A stretch of DNA of 64,000 nucleotides from assembly GCF_001517625.2 (NCBI RefSeq), contig NZ_LN999828.1:1752303-1816302 (forward strand), read 5' to 3'. Below, piece after piece: positions 36,716 to 44,938 of this stretch. The position numbers and the translations under genes were made by a program. A model generated the notes under the pieces. It was not told the origin of the DNA. It was given only the letters and a program-made list of their open reading frames with translations, and searched no databases. The DNA comes from Clostridium sp. AT4 (GTDB taxonomy: Bacteria; Bacillota; Clostridia; Lachnospirales; Lachnospiraceae). Each line of letters opens with the position of its first letter. Positions within the stretch are counted from its first letter, which is position 1.

Positions 36716-37501
36716 TTAGATATAGTGTTTCTCTCTCAGTTTTCCAACTAATGCAGCACTCATTTCCTGAACGGTTCCGCTTAACATCTCGCCTTTTCCC
36801 TTCTGAGGCGGTGTAAAGGAACGGAACACCTGGGTGGGGGATGCATTCAGTCCGCAGTCCTTTGGATCCAGCTCTACTGCATTGTGATCCCAGACTGTAA
36901 TCTCCTTTTTATAAGCATCAACAATGCCTCCGATACTCATATATCTGGGCTGATTCAGTTCCTTCACTGCTGTTAAAAGACAGGGCATCTGTACCTCGAT
37001 AATCTCATATCCATCCTCTAACTGTCTCTGTACAACTGCTTTTCCATCCTCTAACTTAATATCCTGAACATAGGTTACAACCGGCAGTCCCAGTCTCTGT
37101 GCTACCTGAGGACCAACCTGAGCTGTATCTCCGTCAATTGCCTGACGGCCTGCAAAAATCACATCTACATTGCCCACTTTGCGGATACCGGCAGCGATGG
37201 TTGTGGAAGTTGCACAGGTATCAGCGCCGCCGAATGCACGGTCGCTTAACAGATATGCCTCGTCGGCTCCCATTGCCAGACACTCCCTTAACATGTAGGT
37301 AGCCTGAGGCGGTCCCATGGTCAGAACAGCTACAGTAACATCAGGATTCTGGTCCTTGATCTGAAGAGCTGCCTCCAGAGCGTTTGCGTCGTCGGGATTT
37401 AAAATGCTGGGCACACCGTCACGAATCAGAGTTCCCTTAACCGGATCGATCTTTACTTCGTTGGTATCTGGCACCTGTTTTACACATACTAAAATTTTCA
37501 T
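36716..37501 (-). CDS. etfB: Electron transfer flavoprotein subunit beta
   Basis: A 261-residue EtfB starting MKILVCVKQVPDTNEVKID. The segment GRQAIDGDTAQVGPQVAQRLG matches the sequence around the bifurcating FAD in NADH-dependent electron-bifurcating Etf proteins. This suggests that the enzyme couples acyl-CoA reduction to ferredoxin reduction, an inference from that motif and the ferredoxin-type EtfA. It lies 14 bases after the acyl-CoA dehydrogenase gene. Confidence 0.94.
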   Translation of the reverse strand: MKILVCVKQVPDTNEVKIDPVKGTLIRDGVPSILNPDDANALEAALQIKDQNPDVTVAVLTMGPPQATYMLRECLAMGADEAYLLSDRAFGGADTCATSTTIAAGIRKVGNVDVIFAGRQAIDGDTAQVGPQVAQRLGLPVVTYVQDIKLEDGKAVVQRQLEDGYEIIEVQMPCLLTAVKELNQPRYMSIGGIVDAYKKEITVWDHNAVELDPKDCGLNASPTQVFRSFTPPQKGKGEMLSGTVQEMSAALVGKLREKHYI

Positions 37502-37515
37502 TCTCTCAGCTCCTC

Positions 37516-38655
37516 CTATTTCTTCAGCAATTTTCCTGCGATTACCATCTGCTGTACCTGGCTGGTACCTTCATAGATTGTAAATACGCGGCAGTCACGG
37601 TACATTCTCTCTACCTTGTAATCCTTGATAAAGCCGTATCCGCCATGAATCTGTACTGCCTTTCCTGCAATCTCGTTGCAGACCTCAGCTGCATAATATT
37701 TCGCCATGGATGCTGCCATAGATGCATCCTGATGAGTATCCATTAAGTATGCAGTCTTGTATACCAGATTTTTAGCTGCTTCCAGTTTTGTAGCCATATC
37801 AGCAATCATAAAGCTGATCGCCTGGAAATCTGCGATTCTTCTGCCAAACTGTTTTCTCTCTTTTGCGTACTTGATCGCCTCATCCAGAGCGCCCTGAGCC
37901 ACACCGATGGACTGAGCTGCCACACCCAGACGTCCTGTATCCAGAGTCTTCATGGCATTGATAAAGCCTTTTCCTTCTTCGCCTAACAGATCGCTTTTAT
38001 GTACTCTTACATTGTCCAGAATAATATCACTGGTAGCACAGCCGATCACGCCCATTTTATTCTCCGGCTTACCGCAGGAAACACCCGGAAGCTTCATATC
38101 TACAACAAATGCGGAAATGCCCTTGGTTCCCTTTGTCATATCTGTTTTTGCATAAATAACAGCCCAGTCAGCCAGAGGTGCCATGGTAATAAAAGTCTTG
38201 CGGCCATTTAAAATATAATAATCTCCATCCTTTACGGCTGTCGTTGTCATACCGCCTGCATCAGAACCTGCTCCCGGCTCTGTCAGAGCAAAGCAGACCT
38301 TCTTTTCACCCTTTACAACCGGTGTCAGATATTTTCTCTTCTGCTCCTCTGTTCCTGAAAGAAGGAACGGACCGCCGGACAGAGAGTTAGGAGAAGACAC
38401 ATAAATACTTGCCACACCGCTGACTCTTGCAAACTCTTCCATTACAATGACGTAGGAACGGGCATCTGCACCCTGTCCTCCATACTCCTTTGGAACCTTA
38501 ATTCCGAAAAATCCGGCCTTTGCCATTTTATCCAGGATTTCCTCCGGGAACACCTCTTTTTCTTCCACTTCATCAAGGATCTCCTTGGTCAGTTCTGTTT
38601 CGGCAAACTCCCTGGCCAATTTCCTTACTAACTCATGCTGTTCTGTAAAATACAT
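37516..38655 (-). CDS. Acyl-CoA dehydrogenase (enoyl-CoA reductase role)
   Basis: A 379-residue flavoprotein. Family signatures are CFALTEPGAGSDAGG (FAD/substrate loop) and the C-terminal block RDCRVFTIYEGTSQVQQMVIAG; the Glu of IYEGTS is the usual catalytic base in short-chain enzymes. With EtfAB and a 2-hydroxyacyl-CoA dehydratase it would work in the reductive direction, turning the 2-enoyl-CoA into the saturated acyl-CoA, like AcdB of Clostridioides difficile. It lies between the CoA ligase and etfB. Confidence 0.94.
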   Translation of the reverse strand: MYFTEQHELVRKLAREFAETELTKEILDEVEEKEVFPEEILDKMAKAGFFGIKVPKEYGGQGADARSYVIVMEEFARVSGVASIYVSSPNSLSGGPFLLSGTEEQKRKYLTPVVKGEKKVCFALTEPGAGSDAGGMTTTAVKDGDYYILNGRKTFITMAPLADWAVIYAKTDMTKGTKGISAFVVDMKLPGVSCGKPENKMGVIGCATSDIILDNVRVHKSDLLGEEGKGFINAMKTLDTGRLGVAAQSIGVAQGALDEAIKYAKERKQFGRRIADFQAISFMIADMATKLEAAKNLVYKTAYLMDTHQDASMAASMAKYYAAEVCNEIAGKAVQIHGGYGFIKDYKVERMYRDCRVFTIYEGTSQVQQMVIAGKLLKK

Positions 38656-38667
38656 GTTTGCTCCTCC

Positions 38668-40227
38668 TTATTTTATATTTATCATCTCGCCAGCCTGAAC
38701 CCGAAGGTCCTTTAAAACAACCTTTCCGCTGGCGTTGATTGGAAAACTCTCAAATGTGAGCACATATTTTGGCACTTTATAATCGGAGAGCCGGCTCTTT
38801 ACATAGGCTCTTACCGCTTCTGCCTCGATCACAGTGCCTTCCTTTGGGATAATACACGCGGCAATCTCTTCCTGCAGCACTTTTGCGGGAATTCCTACCA
38901 CTTTTACTTCGTTCACCTCCGGCAGTTCGCTGATGCAGTTCTCTATTTCGGCAGGAGAAATATTTTCTCCTGCCCGTATGATCATCTCCTTCAGTCTCCC
39001 GGTTACATGGAGGTATCCCTTTTCATCCATATATCCGATATCACCTGTATGCAGCCATCCATCCGGATCAACTGCCTTCCTGGTCTCCTCCAGACGTTTA
39101 TAATATCCCTGCATCACATTATAGCCCCGAACCAGGATCTCTCCCTTTTGGAAGCTAAGCTCTACATCTGAAATAAGCCGTCCGGCTGTTACTGCCTTTT
39201 TCTTTACCGGATCCTCATAATCGGAAATAGCAATACAGGGGGACGCTTCCGTCTGTCCATAGGACACCTGGAGATGCTCCATATTCAGTTCCCTGCAGAT
39301 CTCCTCATACTCAGCAGGCAGAATCGGTGACCCGGCAATAATTCCACTCTTCAGACTGGAAATATCGTACTGAGAACGGCATTGGTTATGAAGCAGCGCC
39401 AGAAACATAGTAGGAACACCATTTAAAACGGTACATTTGTGTTTTTCTACCTGCTCCAGTACCTCAATCGTCTTATAATACTTCAGCAGATGAGCCTGAG
39501 CCCCACTGTGCAGACAGGCCAGAATCCCGGCTGTAATTCCAAAGCAGTGAAACAGCGGAACAGAAATGCACAGACAGTCCTCACTGCTCCAGCGCATCCG
39601 GCGGGCAATCTCACCAGAATTGTTTACCAGGCTGAAATGGGACAGCATAACGCCCTTTGGCCGGCTGGTGGTACCTGAGGTAAACATAATACAGGCCGTA
39701 TCCTCCGGCTTTACCAGTGCCTCTGCCTCTGAGAGAAGTACTCTCTCTTCGTCTGAAACCGTCTCAGGAAATAAATCTCTCCGGTACCATTTATCAGACG
39801 GGTCTGTCTCCAGAGGAATCCTCTTTTTCAGACAGGGAAGCGCCTGATCCGGGATTCTGTTTAACAGCTCTTCATATACTGTATTTTTACAGCCCATACC
39901 GTAAAACAGATAATCCACATCATTATCCCTCAGAATCTCTTCCAGTTCCCTTTCCTTATAACAGGTATTGATCAATACCGGTACGGCGCCAATCTTGCTG
40001 AGTGCAAAAAAACAGAATAACCAGTTTGGACTGTTTACACTCCATATGGCCCCATGGTTTCCTTTTCGGATTCCCAGGTTCAGATAACGGACTGCCAGAA
40101 AATCTGAAATCTCATCCACTTCCCTCCAGGTATACCGGTTGTCACGGTATCCGATGCCTGGAAGCGTCGGAGTCTCTGCAGCCCTCTCTCTTAACAGGGT
40201 TCCAATTGTTTTTGATACAAGACTCAT
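38668..40227 (-). CDS. AMP-forming acyl-CoA synthetase
   Basis: A 519-residue adenylate-forming ligase. The P-loop is FTSGTTSRPKGVMLSH; other motifs are YGQTEASP, LHTGDIGYMDEKGYLHVTGR and the catalytic Lys in NASGKVVLKD near the C-terminus. It activates a carboxylic acid with ATP and CoA. In known had/fld clusters activation relies on the CoA-transferase, so a ligase here may prime the first CoA ester. It is the first gene of the second transcription unit, preceded by a promoter and one GntR-type operator. The chain specificity is not readable. Confidence 0.9.
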   Translation of the reverse strand: MSLVSKTIGTLLRERAAETPTLPGIGYRDNRYTWREVDEISDFLAVRYLNLGIRKGNHGAIWSVNSPNWLFCFFALSKIGAVPVLINTCYKERELEEILRDNDVDYLFYGMGCKNTVYEELLNRIPDQALPCLKKRIPLETDPSDKWYRRDLFPETVSDEERVLLSEAEALVKPEDTACIMFTSGTTSRPKGVMLSHFSLVNNSGEIARRMRWSSEDCLCISVPLFHCFGITAGILACLHSGAQAHLLKYYKTIEVLEQVEKHKCTVLNGVPTMFLALLHNQCRSQYDISSLKSGIIAGSPILPAEYEEICRELNMEHLQVSYGQTEASPCIAISDYEDPVKKKAVTAGRLISDVELSFQKGEILVRGYNVMQGYYKRLEETRKAVDPDGWLHTGDIGYMDEKGYLHVTGRLKEMIIRAGENISPAEIENCISELPEVNEVKVVGIPAKVLQEEIAACIIPKEGTVIEAEAVRAYVKSRLSDYKVPKYVLTFESFPINASGKVVLKDLRVQAGEMINIK

Positions 40228-40260
40228 GATTTCATCTCCCGCCAGCAGTTTTTTTGTATA

Positions 40261-40272
40261 CTTGTATACCAG
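40261..40272. promoter_or_regulatory. GntR-type operator at the CoA ligase promoter
   Basis: CTTGTATACCAG, i.e. CTGGTATACAAG on the minus strand, differs at one base from the CTAGTATACAAG sites at 44713 and 44750. An overlapping second TTGTATAC lies at 40255-40262. It is located between the ligase promoter and its start codon. Confidence 0.7.
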
Positions 40273-40295
40273 TTTATTTGTTTCAACAATGTTCC

Positions 40296-40304
40296 ATTAT
40301 ACCA
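40296..40304 (-). promoter_or_regulatory. Extended -10 promoter of the second transcription unit
   Basis: TGGTATAAT on the minus strand, a perfect -10 with a TG extension, about 70 bases before the ligase start. No strong -35 is seen, and the GntR-type operator lies downstream. Confidence 0.6.
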
Positions 40305-40309
40305 CAGAT

Positions 40310-40339
40310 GCAGAAAGGGGGAACTGTGCCCCTTTCTGC
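40310..40339 (-). terminator. Hairpin between the YkvI-type gene and the CoA ligase
   Basis: Perfect 11-base arms GCAGAAAGGGG / CCCCTTTCTGC, 11 bases after the transporter stop. There is no T-tract, so it may act as a partial terminator that separates the two transcription units. Confidence 0.6.
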
Positions 40340-40350
40340 TGTAAAAGTCT

Positions 40351-41472
40351 TTATTTTGTATCAAACTTCGTAGCGATCATATGTACTACATATGGGATCA
40401 TAATTACAGGAATGCTTAAGTATCCCAGATATGCGTAACCTACAGATACGATCTTATTCAGTCCAAGCTGAGCAATCAGGAAAGCAACCAGTGTGCAGAT
40501 AAATGTAACAATAATTACATTCTTTCCAGGTTTTGCAGTTGGATCAAAATTCTTATCCATGGAAGAACATACGCGGTTGGACATACCTGCGATCATGTTT
40601 ACTGCGGTAGAAACGGAACCGAGTACGATCAGGATAGAAATAATCGGTCTTAATAAGGAAGGCGCAACACCTCTGTTTACCAGGATCAGCAGCGGAATGC
40701 TCTCTGTTGCAAAGTTAGGATCATTGGTAATCGCCATCATACCAAGAACTGCCATCAGACAGATTGCAGTATTTACAAAAAAGCCGTAAACCATGGATGT
40801 TTTTGCATCATCCGGGCTGGCAAATGGTTTTGCATGCTGGAACAGAAGACCGATCGAACCAAGCTGGAATGCTGCATATACAATACTCGTCCAGAATGCT
40901 TTTCCTACAGGTGCCGGATTCGCTGCGCTGGCAGCAATATTTGCAGAAATATCGCCCCACTGAACAATGATATTCGGAATATAAACGATCAGAAGACCGC
41001 CTACAATCAATACAGACAGAGTAGCTGCCACCTTGCGCACTACATTGGTACCATAAACTGCTACAATGAAAATAAAGATGCCTACAAATATTGTTCCAAT
41101 CCAGTGATTGATTCCAAACGCACTTTCCATCGTACTGACTCCTGTAGCGAAAGCAGCCGCCGGAGCAACACAGATCGTTACAAGATATACAAGCTCATAC
41201 AGGTTTGAAAAAATAGACGCATATTTTCCATAAAAATGGTTGTTAAAGCTTCTGTAGTCATATAAATCATGTTTCTTTGCATATCGCAGTCCGTACCACT
41301 GGTAAAAAGCTCCGATAAACTGTGCCAGAACACAGGTTGCAAATGCCCATACGCCAAACTGTACAAAGTACTGTCTTAACTGGTTTCCGGAAGCAAACCC
41401 TCCTCCAAACTGCGTGGTAAACCACACGAATGCAACACCGATCGTAACCGACATTTTGTCTTTACTAATCAT
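40351..41472 (-). CDS. YkvI-family membrane protein, probable transporter
   Basis: A 373-residue protein with about ten membrane segments, an APC-superfamily relative of YkvI. It begins TIGVAFVWFTTQFGGGFASGNQ, where a Gly-rich break in the first helix is typical of the LeuT fold. It sits inside the hydroxyacyl-CoA cluster between the dehydratase and ligase genes, so it probably imports the amino acid or hydroxy acid substrate or exports the reduced acid. That is inferred from position alone. The start has AAGGGG eight bases upstream. Confidence 0.85.
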   Translation of the reverse strand: MISKDKMSVTIGVAFVWFTTQFGGGFASGNQLRQYFVQFGVWAFATCVLAQFIGAFYQWYGLRYAKKHDLYDYRSFNNHFYGKYASIFSNLYELVYLVTICVAPAAAFATGVSTMESAFGINHWIGTIFVGIFIFIVAVYGTNVVRKVAATLSVLIVGGLLIVYIPNIIVQWGDISANIAASAANPAPVGKAFWTSIVYAAFQLGSIGLLFQHAKPFASPDDAKTSMVYGFFVNTAICLMAVLGMMAITNDPNFATESIPLLILVNRGVAPSLLRPIISILIVLGSVSTAVNMIAGMSNRVCSSMDKNFDPTAKPGKNVIIVTFICTLVAFLIAQLGLNKIVSVGYAYLGYLSIPVIMIPYVVHMIATKFDTK

Positions 41473-41501
41473 AATTGTTTCCCCTTTTCATTTTTTATTT
41501 A

Positions 41502-42614
41502 TCAGAACATTTCCTTAAATGCCTGAATCATCGTGTTGGCCTGTTCGTAGTTCACCATCTGGCGGTCTACTTCAATGTTCAGATTCATCAAACCTGCTGC
41601 ATCGCAGGCCCTCTTAATCGGAACATAATCAAACTCTTCCGGGTCACAGAACTTGGTCATAAGAACAATCACGCCCTTGGCGTCATGCTTCTTTGCCTGC
41701 TCAATGATGTAATCCACACGTTTTTTATCTTTGTCATACAGCAGTGTACAGTTATCCATATCTGCAAACTTGTGAGCCAGCGCATCAACCGGATTAGCCA
41801 TATCCGGAACATCGGTACGGTACTGTCTGGACTCATGAGCCACATCATCAAATACAACCTTGATGCCGTTCTCGTCAAAAATCTGCAGCAGGCTTGGGGA
41901 ATCTGCCAGAATGCCGCTTACCAGAACTCTTACCTTTCCTTCTGCCTTTGGTCCCTTCTTTAATTCCTCATTGATCTGCTTTACAATGGCTGTGTGCTCC
42001 TCAGGAAGCATAAACCATGCACTCTTAAACACATCGCTTCTCTGTGCTGCTGTAATCTCGGCATCTGCTGCAATCTCAGCAAACTCTCTCATCACTGCAT
42101 TGTGCTCATTGTAGATCTTATTGGACTCTGCAAGAGCAAACTCGGAGAAATGAGCGCCTGTTGCAGCTTCCAGATCGCGGATCACTCTTAAATATCCGTC
42201 TCTTGTAAACTTCACTCCGTATGCAGGCTTTCTGTTCTGGGGATATGTCATGGGAACAAATGGAATTCCCTTTACTGCGTATTTCCAGTTTTGTCCAAGT
42301 GTCTTTAAGGAATCGCACAGAGACGGGATCACGATGGCAGAAACACCGTCATATTCGCCCTTGATTCCCAGCTCTAAGATGGTCTGCATGACAGAGCAGA
42401 TAAATGCAGGATAGTATTTCTTTGCTTCATTGATCTCCATGTCAGCGCCCCAGACGCCCATGGGAACCAGACCCATAGAATGGATAATCTCCTGAGGAGT
42501 GTAAACGGGTGCTACTGCTACCACTTTTTTTCCTTCTGCCAGGTATTTATCCAGCTGTTTTTTAGGAGCTGCTGCAACTTCATGAAGCTGCGCAAATAAT
42601 TCGTTTACTGCCAT
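41502..42614 (-). CDS. 2-hydroxyacyl-CoA dehydratase, beta-type subunit
   Basis: A 370-residue subunit of the HgdB/HadC/FldC type. Conserved blocks are VVAVAPVYTPQEIIHSMGLVPMG and, near the C-terminus, VIVLMTKFCDPEEFDYV, where the cysteine is a likely 4Fe-4S ligand. With the alpha subunit it eliminates water from an (R)-2-hydroxyacyl-CoA by a ketyl radical after one-electron activation. The start has AAGGAGG eight bases upstream and directly follows the alpha-subunit stop by one base. Confidence 0.92.
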   Translation of the reverse strand: MAVNELFAQLHEVAAAPKKQLDKYLAEGKKVVAVAPVYTPQEIIHSMGLVPMGVWGADMEINEAKKYYPAFICSVMQTILELGIKGEYDGVSAIVIPSLCDSLKTLGQNWKYAVKGIPFVPMTYPQNRKPAYGVKFTRDGYLRVIRDLEAATGAHFSEFALAESNKIYNEHNAVMREFAEIAADAEITAAQRSDVFKSAWFMLPEEHTAIVKQINEELKKGPKAEGKVRVLVSGILADSPSLLQIFDENGIKVVFDDVAHESRQYRTDVPDMANPVDALAHKFADMDNCTLLYDKDKKRVDYIIEQAKKHDAKGVIVLMTKFCDPEEFDYVPIKRACDAAGLMNLNIEVDRQMVNYEQANTMIQAFKEMF

Positions 42615-42615
42615 T

Positions 42616-43851
42616 TTAATTACCTCCTTTGTTGGCTTCCATGATTTCCATCAGGCCCTGAACACGGGTGTCATACTGAGCTTCAGAGAAGTTTCTCGGA
42701 TCTGCCTGATCGCCGTCAAAGGAAGCTACCGGAATATCGCAGGCTTCTCCGATCTGCCGGCTCATTTCCGGCATAAATCCGGACCACAGCTTGCAGGAAC
42801 GGTTTGTATGTACTAAAAGTCCCTCTACATGATTATTCTTGCAGAGACGGATTCTCTTATCTCTTGCATGCTCCAGATTCATTGCATTGGGTACATTCGC
42901 ATAAGCACGGCACATACCGTCAAAGTCTTCATAGATAAATCCGAAAGCATCTGCATAAATGGTAGTTACCATGTTGATGCCTCTGCTCTTTAAGCCGGTA
43001 GAGGTAGCACGCAGCCATGGCCAGCAGGCAATTCCCTCGAACATGATTCTGTATTTTTCTTCTGCACGGAAGGTGGAAACGCCCTTTTCGTGATTTTCCT
43101 TATATTCCTTTAACAGCGTTTCCATGGCATCTGCCGCTTCCTTCTTTCCGCGGGCGGTAACCATAACTGCCATGTGGTTTAACAGGTCAAAACCATTAAA
43201 TGGAGATGGAACATATTTTGCCTGCTCCGTAGCCTCGATCCATGCACGGCTGGAACGTCCGGAGATTTCCATTACCTCTTTGAAGCGCTCATCACTCCAC
43301 TTTTTGCCTGTATACTCTTCCAGCTGATGGATCGCATCCCAGAACTGAGCTTTGATATACTCTACCTCAGCATCTGATACCTCATAATCCGGATTGAATG
43401 GGATATCGATCATAATCATGGGGATATTCAGCTCTTTTGAAATATTTTCGTACCATTTGATCATACAGTTGCAGATATTGTTGCAGCAGAGAACAAAATC
43501 CGGAAGGGGCATATCCTGCTCCGGTGCCTCTTTTGCCTTCATATAAGCAAGAGATACTCTGGCATATGCGCAGATATCATTGGAATAGCCCTCGCCCTCA
43601 CTGATATTACACATTCTTTCGCCGCCGCCTCTGGCTGCGATCGCTGCTGCCTGGTTCTCTGGATAGCATACATAAAGTCCCAGTGTTTCCGGGATCTCAA
43701 CCGGGAAATTGCTGGCGCACCAGCCTACCATCTCTCCGCGGGCCTTCGCCTCCATGGCATCGCTGTAAGCCTTAGCTGCGATTTGTCCCAGTTTGAATTT
43801 TGCTGAATTCGGATCTGGTGCAGGTCTGCTTTTCTTTACTTCTTCACCCAT
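42616..43851 (-). CDS. 2-hydroxyacyl-CoA dehydratase, alpha-type subunit
   Basis: A 411-residue subunit of the HgdA/HadB/FldB type. Visible blocks include GEMVGWCASNFPVEIPETLG, LPDFVLCCNNICNCMIKWYEN with clustered cysteines, and VEGLLVHTNRSCKLWSGFMPE with a probable 4Fe-4S ligand. The start at 43851 has AAGGAGG eight bases upstream; a longer start at 43893 overlaps the activase gene. It forms a heterodimer with the next gene product. Confidence 0.92.
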   Translation of the reverse strand: MGEEVKKSRPAPDPNSAKFKLGQIAAKAYSDAMEAKARGEMVGWCASNFPVEIPETLGLYVCYPENQAAAIAARGGGERMCNISEGEGYSNDICAYARVSLAYMKAKEAPEQDMPLPDFVLCCNNICNCMIKWYENISKELNIPMIMIDIPFNPDYEVSDAEVEYIKAQFWDAIHQLEEYTGKKWSDERFKEVMEISGRSSRAWIEATEQAKYVPSPFNGFDLLNHMAVMVTARGKKEAADAMETLLKEYKENHEKGVSTFRAEEKYRIMFEGIACWPWLRATSTGLKSRGINMVTTIYADAFGFIYEDFDGMCRAYANVPNAMNLEHARDKRIRLCKNNHVEGLLVHTNRSCKLWSGFMPEMSRQIGEACDIPVASFDGDQADPRNFSEAQYDTRVQGLMEIMEANKGGN

Positions 43852-43876
43852 AATGAAAACCTCCTTATATGATTCA

Positions 43877-44650
43877 TTATTTTCTATTTTCATAAGCGTA
43901 CAGGGCTGCCCCTAACGCTCCCATAAGTTGGGCCATGTCACTATATACAATCTCAACGCCAAGCTCTTTTGCCATTGCGTTTCTGACCCCGGCATTTCTG
44001 GCTACGCCGCCGCTCATGCATACTTTTTCCTTCACTCCGGCTCTTCTGGCCAGAGACGCTACCCTTGTAGCTACAGACTGGCAGATCCCTGCCACAAGAT
44101 CCGGAAGATTGGTCCCTGCTGCAAGCTGGGAAATAACCTCCGACTCAGCAAATACGGTACAGGTGCTGGAAATACTGGCGGGATTTTCCGCCTTGGCTGC
44201 CTCTACCTCCAGATCCGAAATATCCAGCTTCAAAATTGTGGCCATTACGTCCAAAAAGCGGCCCGTACCTGCAGCGCACTTGTCATTCATTACAAAATTC
44301 ATCATGCGCCCTTTATCATTGAGCGCAAGCACCTTGGCATCCTGTCCGCCGATATCAATGACTGTGCGAACATCCGGAAATGTAAAATGAACCCCTCTTG
44401 CATGACAGCTCAATTCGCTGAGCTCACCGTCCGCACCTTCAAACCGCTTTCTTCCATATCCGGTAGCAATGGTATATGCTACATCCTCTTCCTTCACTCC
44501 TGCGGTTTTCAGTACTTCCTCCAATGCCTGATGTGGTCCGTCTGTTCCCGTTCCTGCAACCACGATCGATGTCCCCACAATTTCTGTTCCATCCTTTAAA
44601 AGAACACATTTTGAAGTGGTGGAACCAATGTCAATTCCAAGTGTATACAT
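43877..44650 (-). CDS. 2-hydroxyacyl-CoA dehydratase activase (HgdC/HadI/FldI type)
   Basis: A 257-residue ASKHA-fold ATPase. It begins YTLGIDIGSTTSKCVLLKDG and has VIDIGGQDAK. Cys125 (NDKCAAGTGRF) and Cys164 (SSTCTVFAESEV) match the two cysteines per subunit that hold the single bridging 4Fe-4S cluster of the dimer in Acidaminococcus HgdC. ATP hydrolysis drives a low-potential electron into the dehydratase. It is the first gene of the transcription unit that carries three GntR-type operators at its promoter. Confidence 0.95.
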   Translation of the reverse strand: MYTLGIDIGSTTSKCVLLKDGTEIVGTSIVVAGTGTDGPHQALEEVLKTAGVKEEDVAYTIATGYGRKRFEGADGELSELSCHARGVHFTFPDVRTVIDIGGQDAKVLALNDKGRMMNFVMNDKCAAGTGRFLDVMATILKLDISDLEVEAAKAENPASISSTCTVFAESEVISQLAAGTNLPDLVAGICQSVATRVASLARRAGVKEKVCMSGGVARNAGVRNAMAKELGVEIVYSDMAQLMGALGAALYAYENRK

Positions 44651-44712
44651 ATCTGCGCCCTTCTTCGTTTATTTTTTAACAATTAACCGTAAAAAATTTT
44701 TCATCTTGAACT

Positions 44713-44724
44713 CTAGTATACAAG
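44713..44724. promoter_or_regulatory. GntR-type operator A1
   Basis: CTAGTATACAAG, nearly palindromic around GTATAC and matching the FCD/FadR-family pattern T-N-G-T-N3-A-C-N-A loosely. It lies downstream of the predicted promoter of the activase unit. Confidence 0.7.
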
Positions 44725-44741
44725 ATGAGGTAAAAATATGA

Positions 44742-44770
44742 CTTATATTCTAGTATACAAGTTACTTCAA
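44742..44770 (-). promoter_or_regulatory. Promoter of the activase-dehydratase unit
   Basis: Minus-strand -35 TTGAAG and -10 TATAAG with a 17-base spacer. Operator A2 lies inside the spacer, so repressor binding would block RNA polymerase. Confidence 0.55.
44750..44761. promoter_or_regulatory. GntR-type operator A2
   Basis: CTAGTATACAAG, identical to A1 and in the same orientation, 37 bases away. Confidence 0.75.
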
Positions 44771-44789
44771 AAAAATAAAGTCTTGCAGT

Positions 44790-44801
44790 CTAGCATACAA
44801 G
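44790..44801. promoter_or_regulatory. GntR-type operator A3
   Basis: CTAGCATACAAG, one base different from A1 and A2, 40 bases beyond A2, upstream of the predicted -35. Confidence 0.7.
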
Positions 44802-44815
44802 CTTTTCCAAAAAGC

Positions 44816-44841
44816 TGTTCATATTTATACAAATATGAACA
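44816..44841. promoter_or_regulatory. Perfect palindrome between the activase and GntR genes
   Basis: TGTTCATATTT and AAATATGAACA, 11-base perfect arms with a four-base loop. It could be a weak terminator after the gntR transcript or a second regulator site. It lacks a GC-rich stem, so a protein site seems more likely. Confidence 0.5.
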
Positions 44842-44853
44842 ACTCAATCACTA

Positions 44854-44871
44854 TTGATAATATATTATCAA
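44854..44871. promoter_or_regulatory. 18-base AT-rich palindrome
   Basis: TTGATAATATATTATCAA is a perfect 18-base palindrome, 12 bases from the previous one. Its regulator is unknown. The TGATAATATATTATCA core has some likeness to metal-regulator boxes. Confidence 0.45.
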
Positions 44872-44938
44872 ATATCAGGCAAGATGTAAATAGGTATTTT
44901 TTAATTTTAAAGATTTTTTTAGGCAAAACAACGAAATC

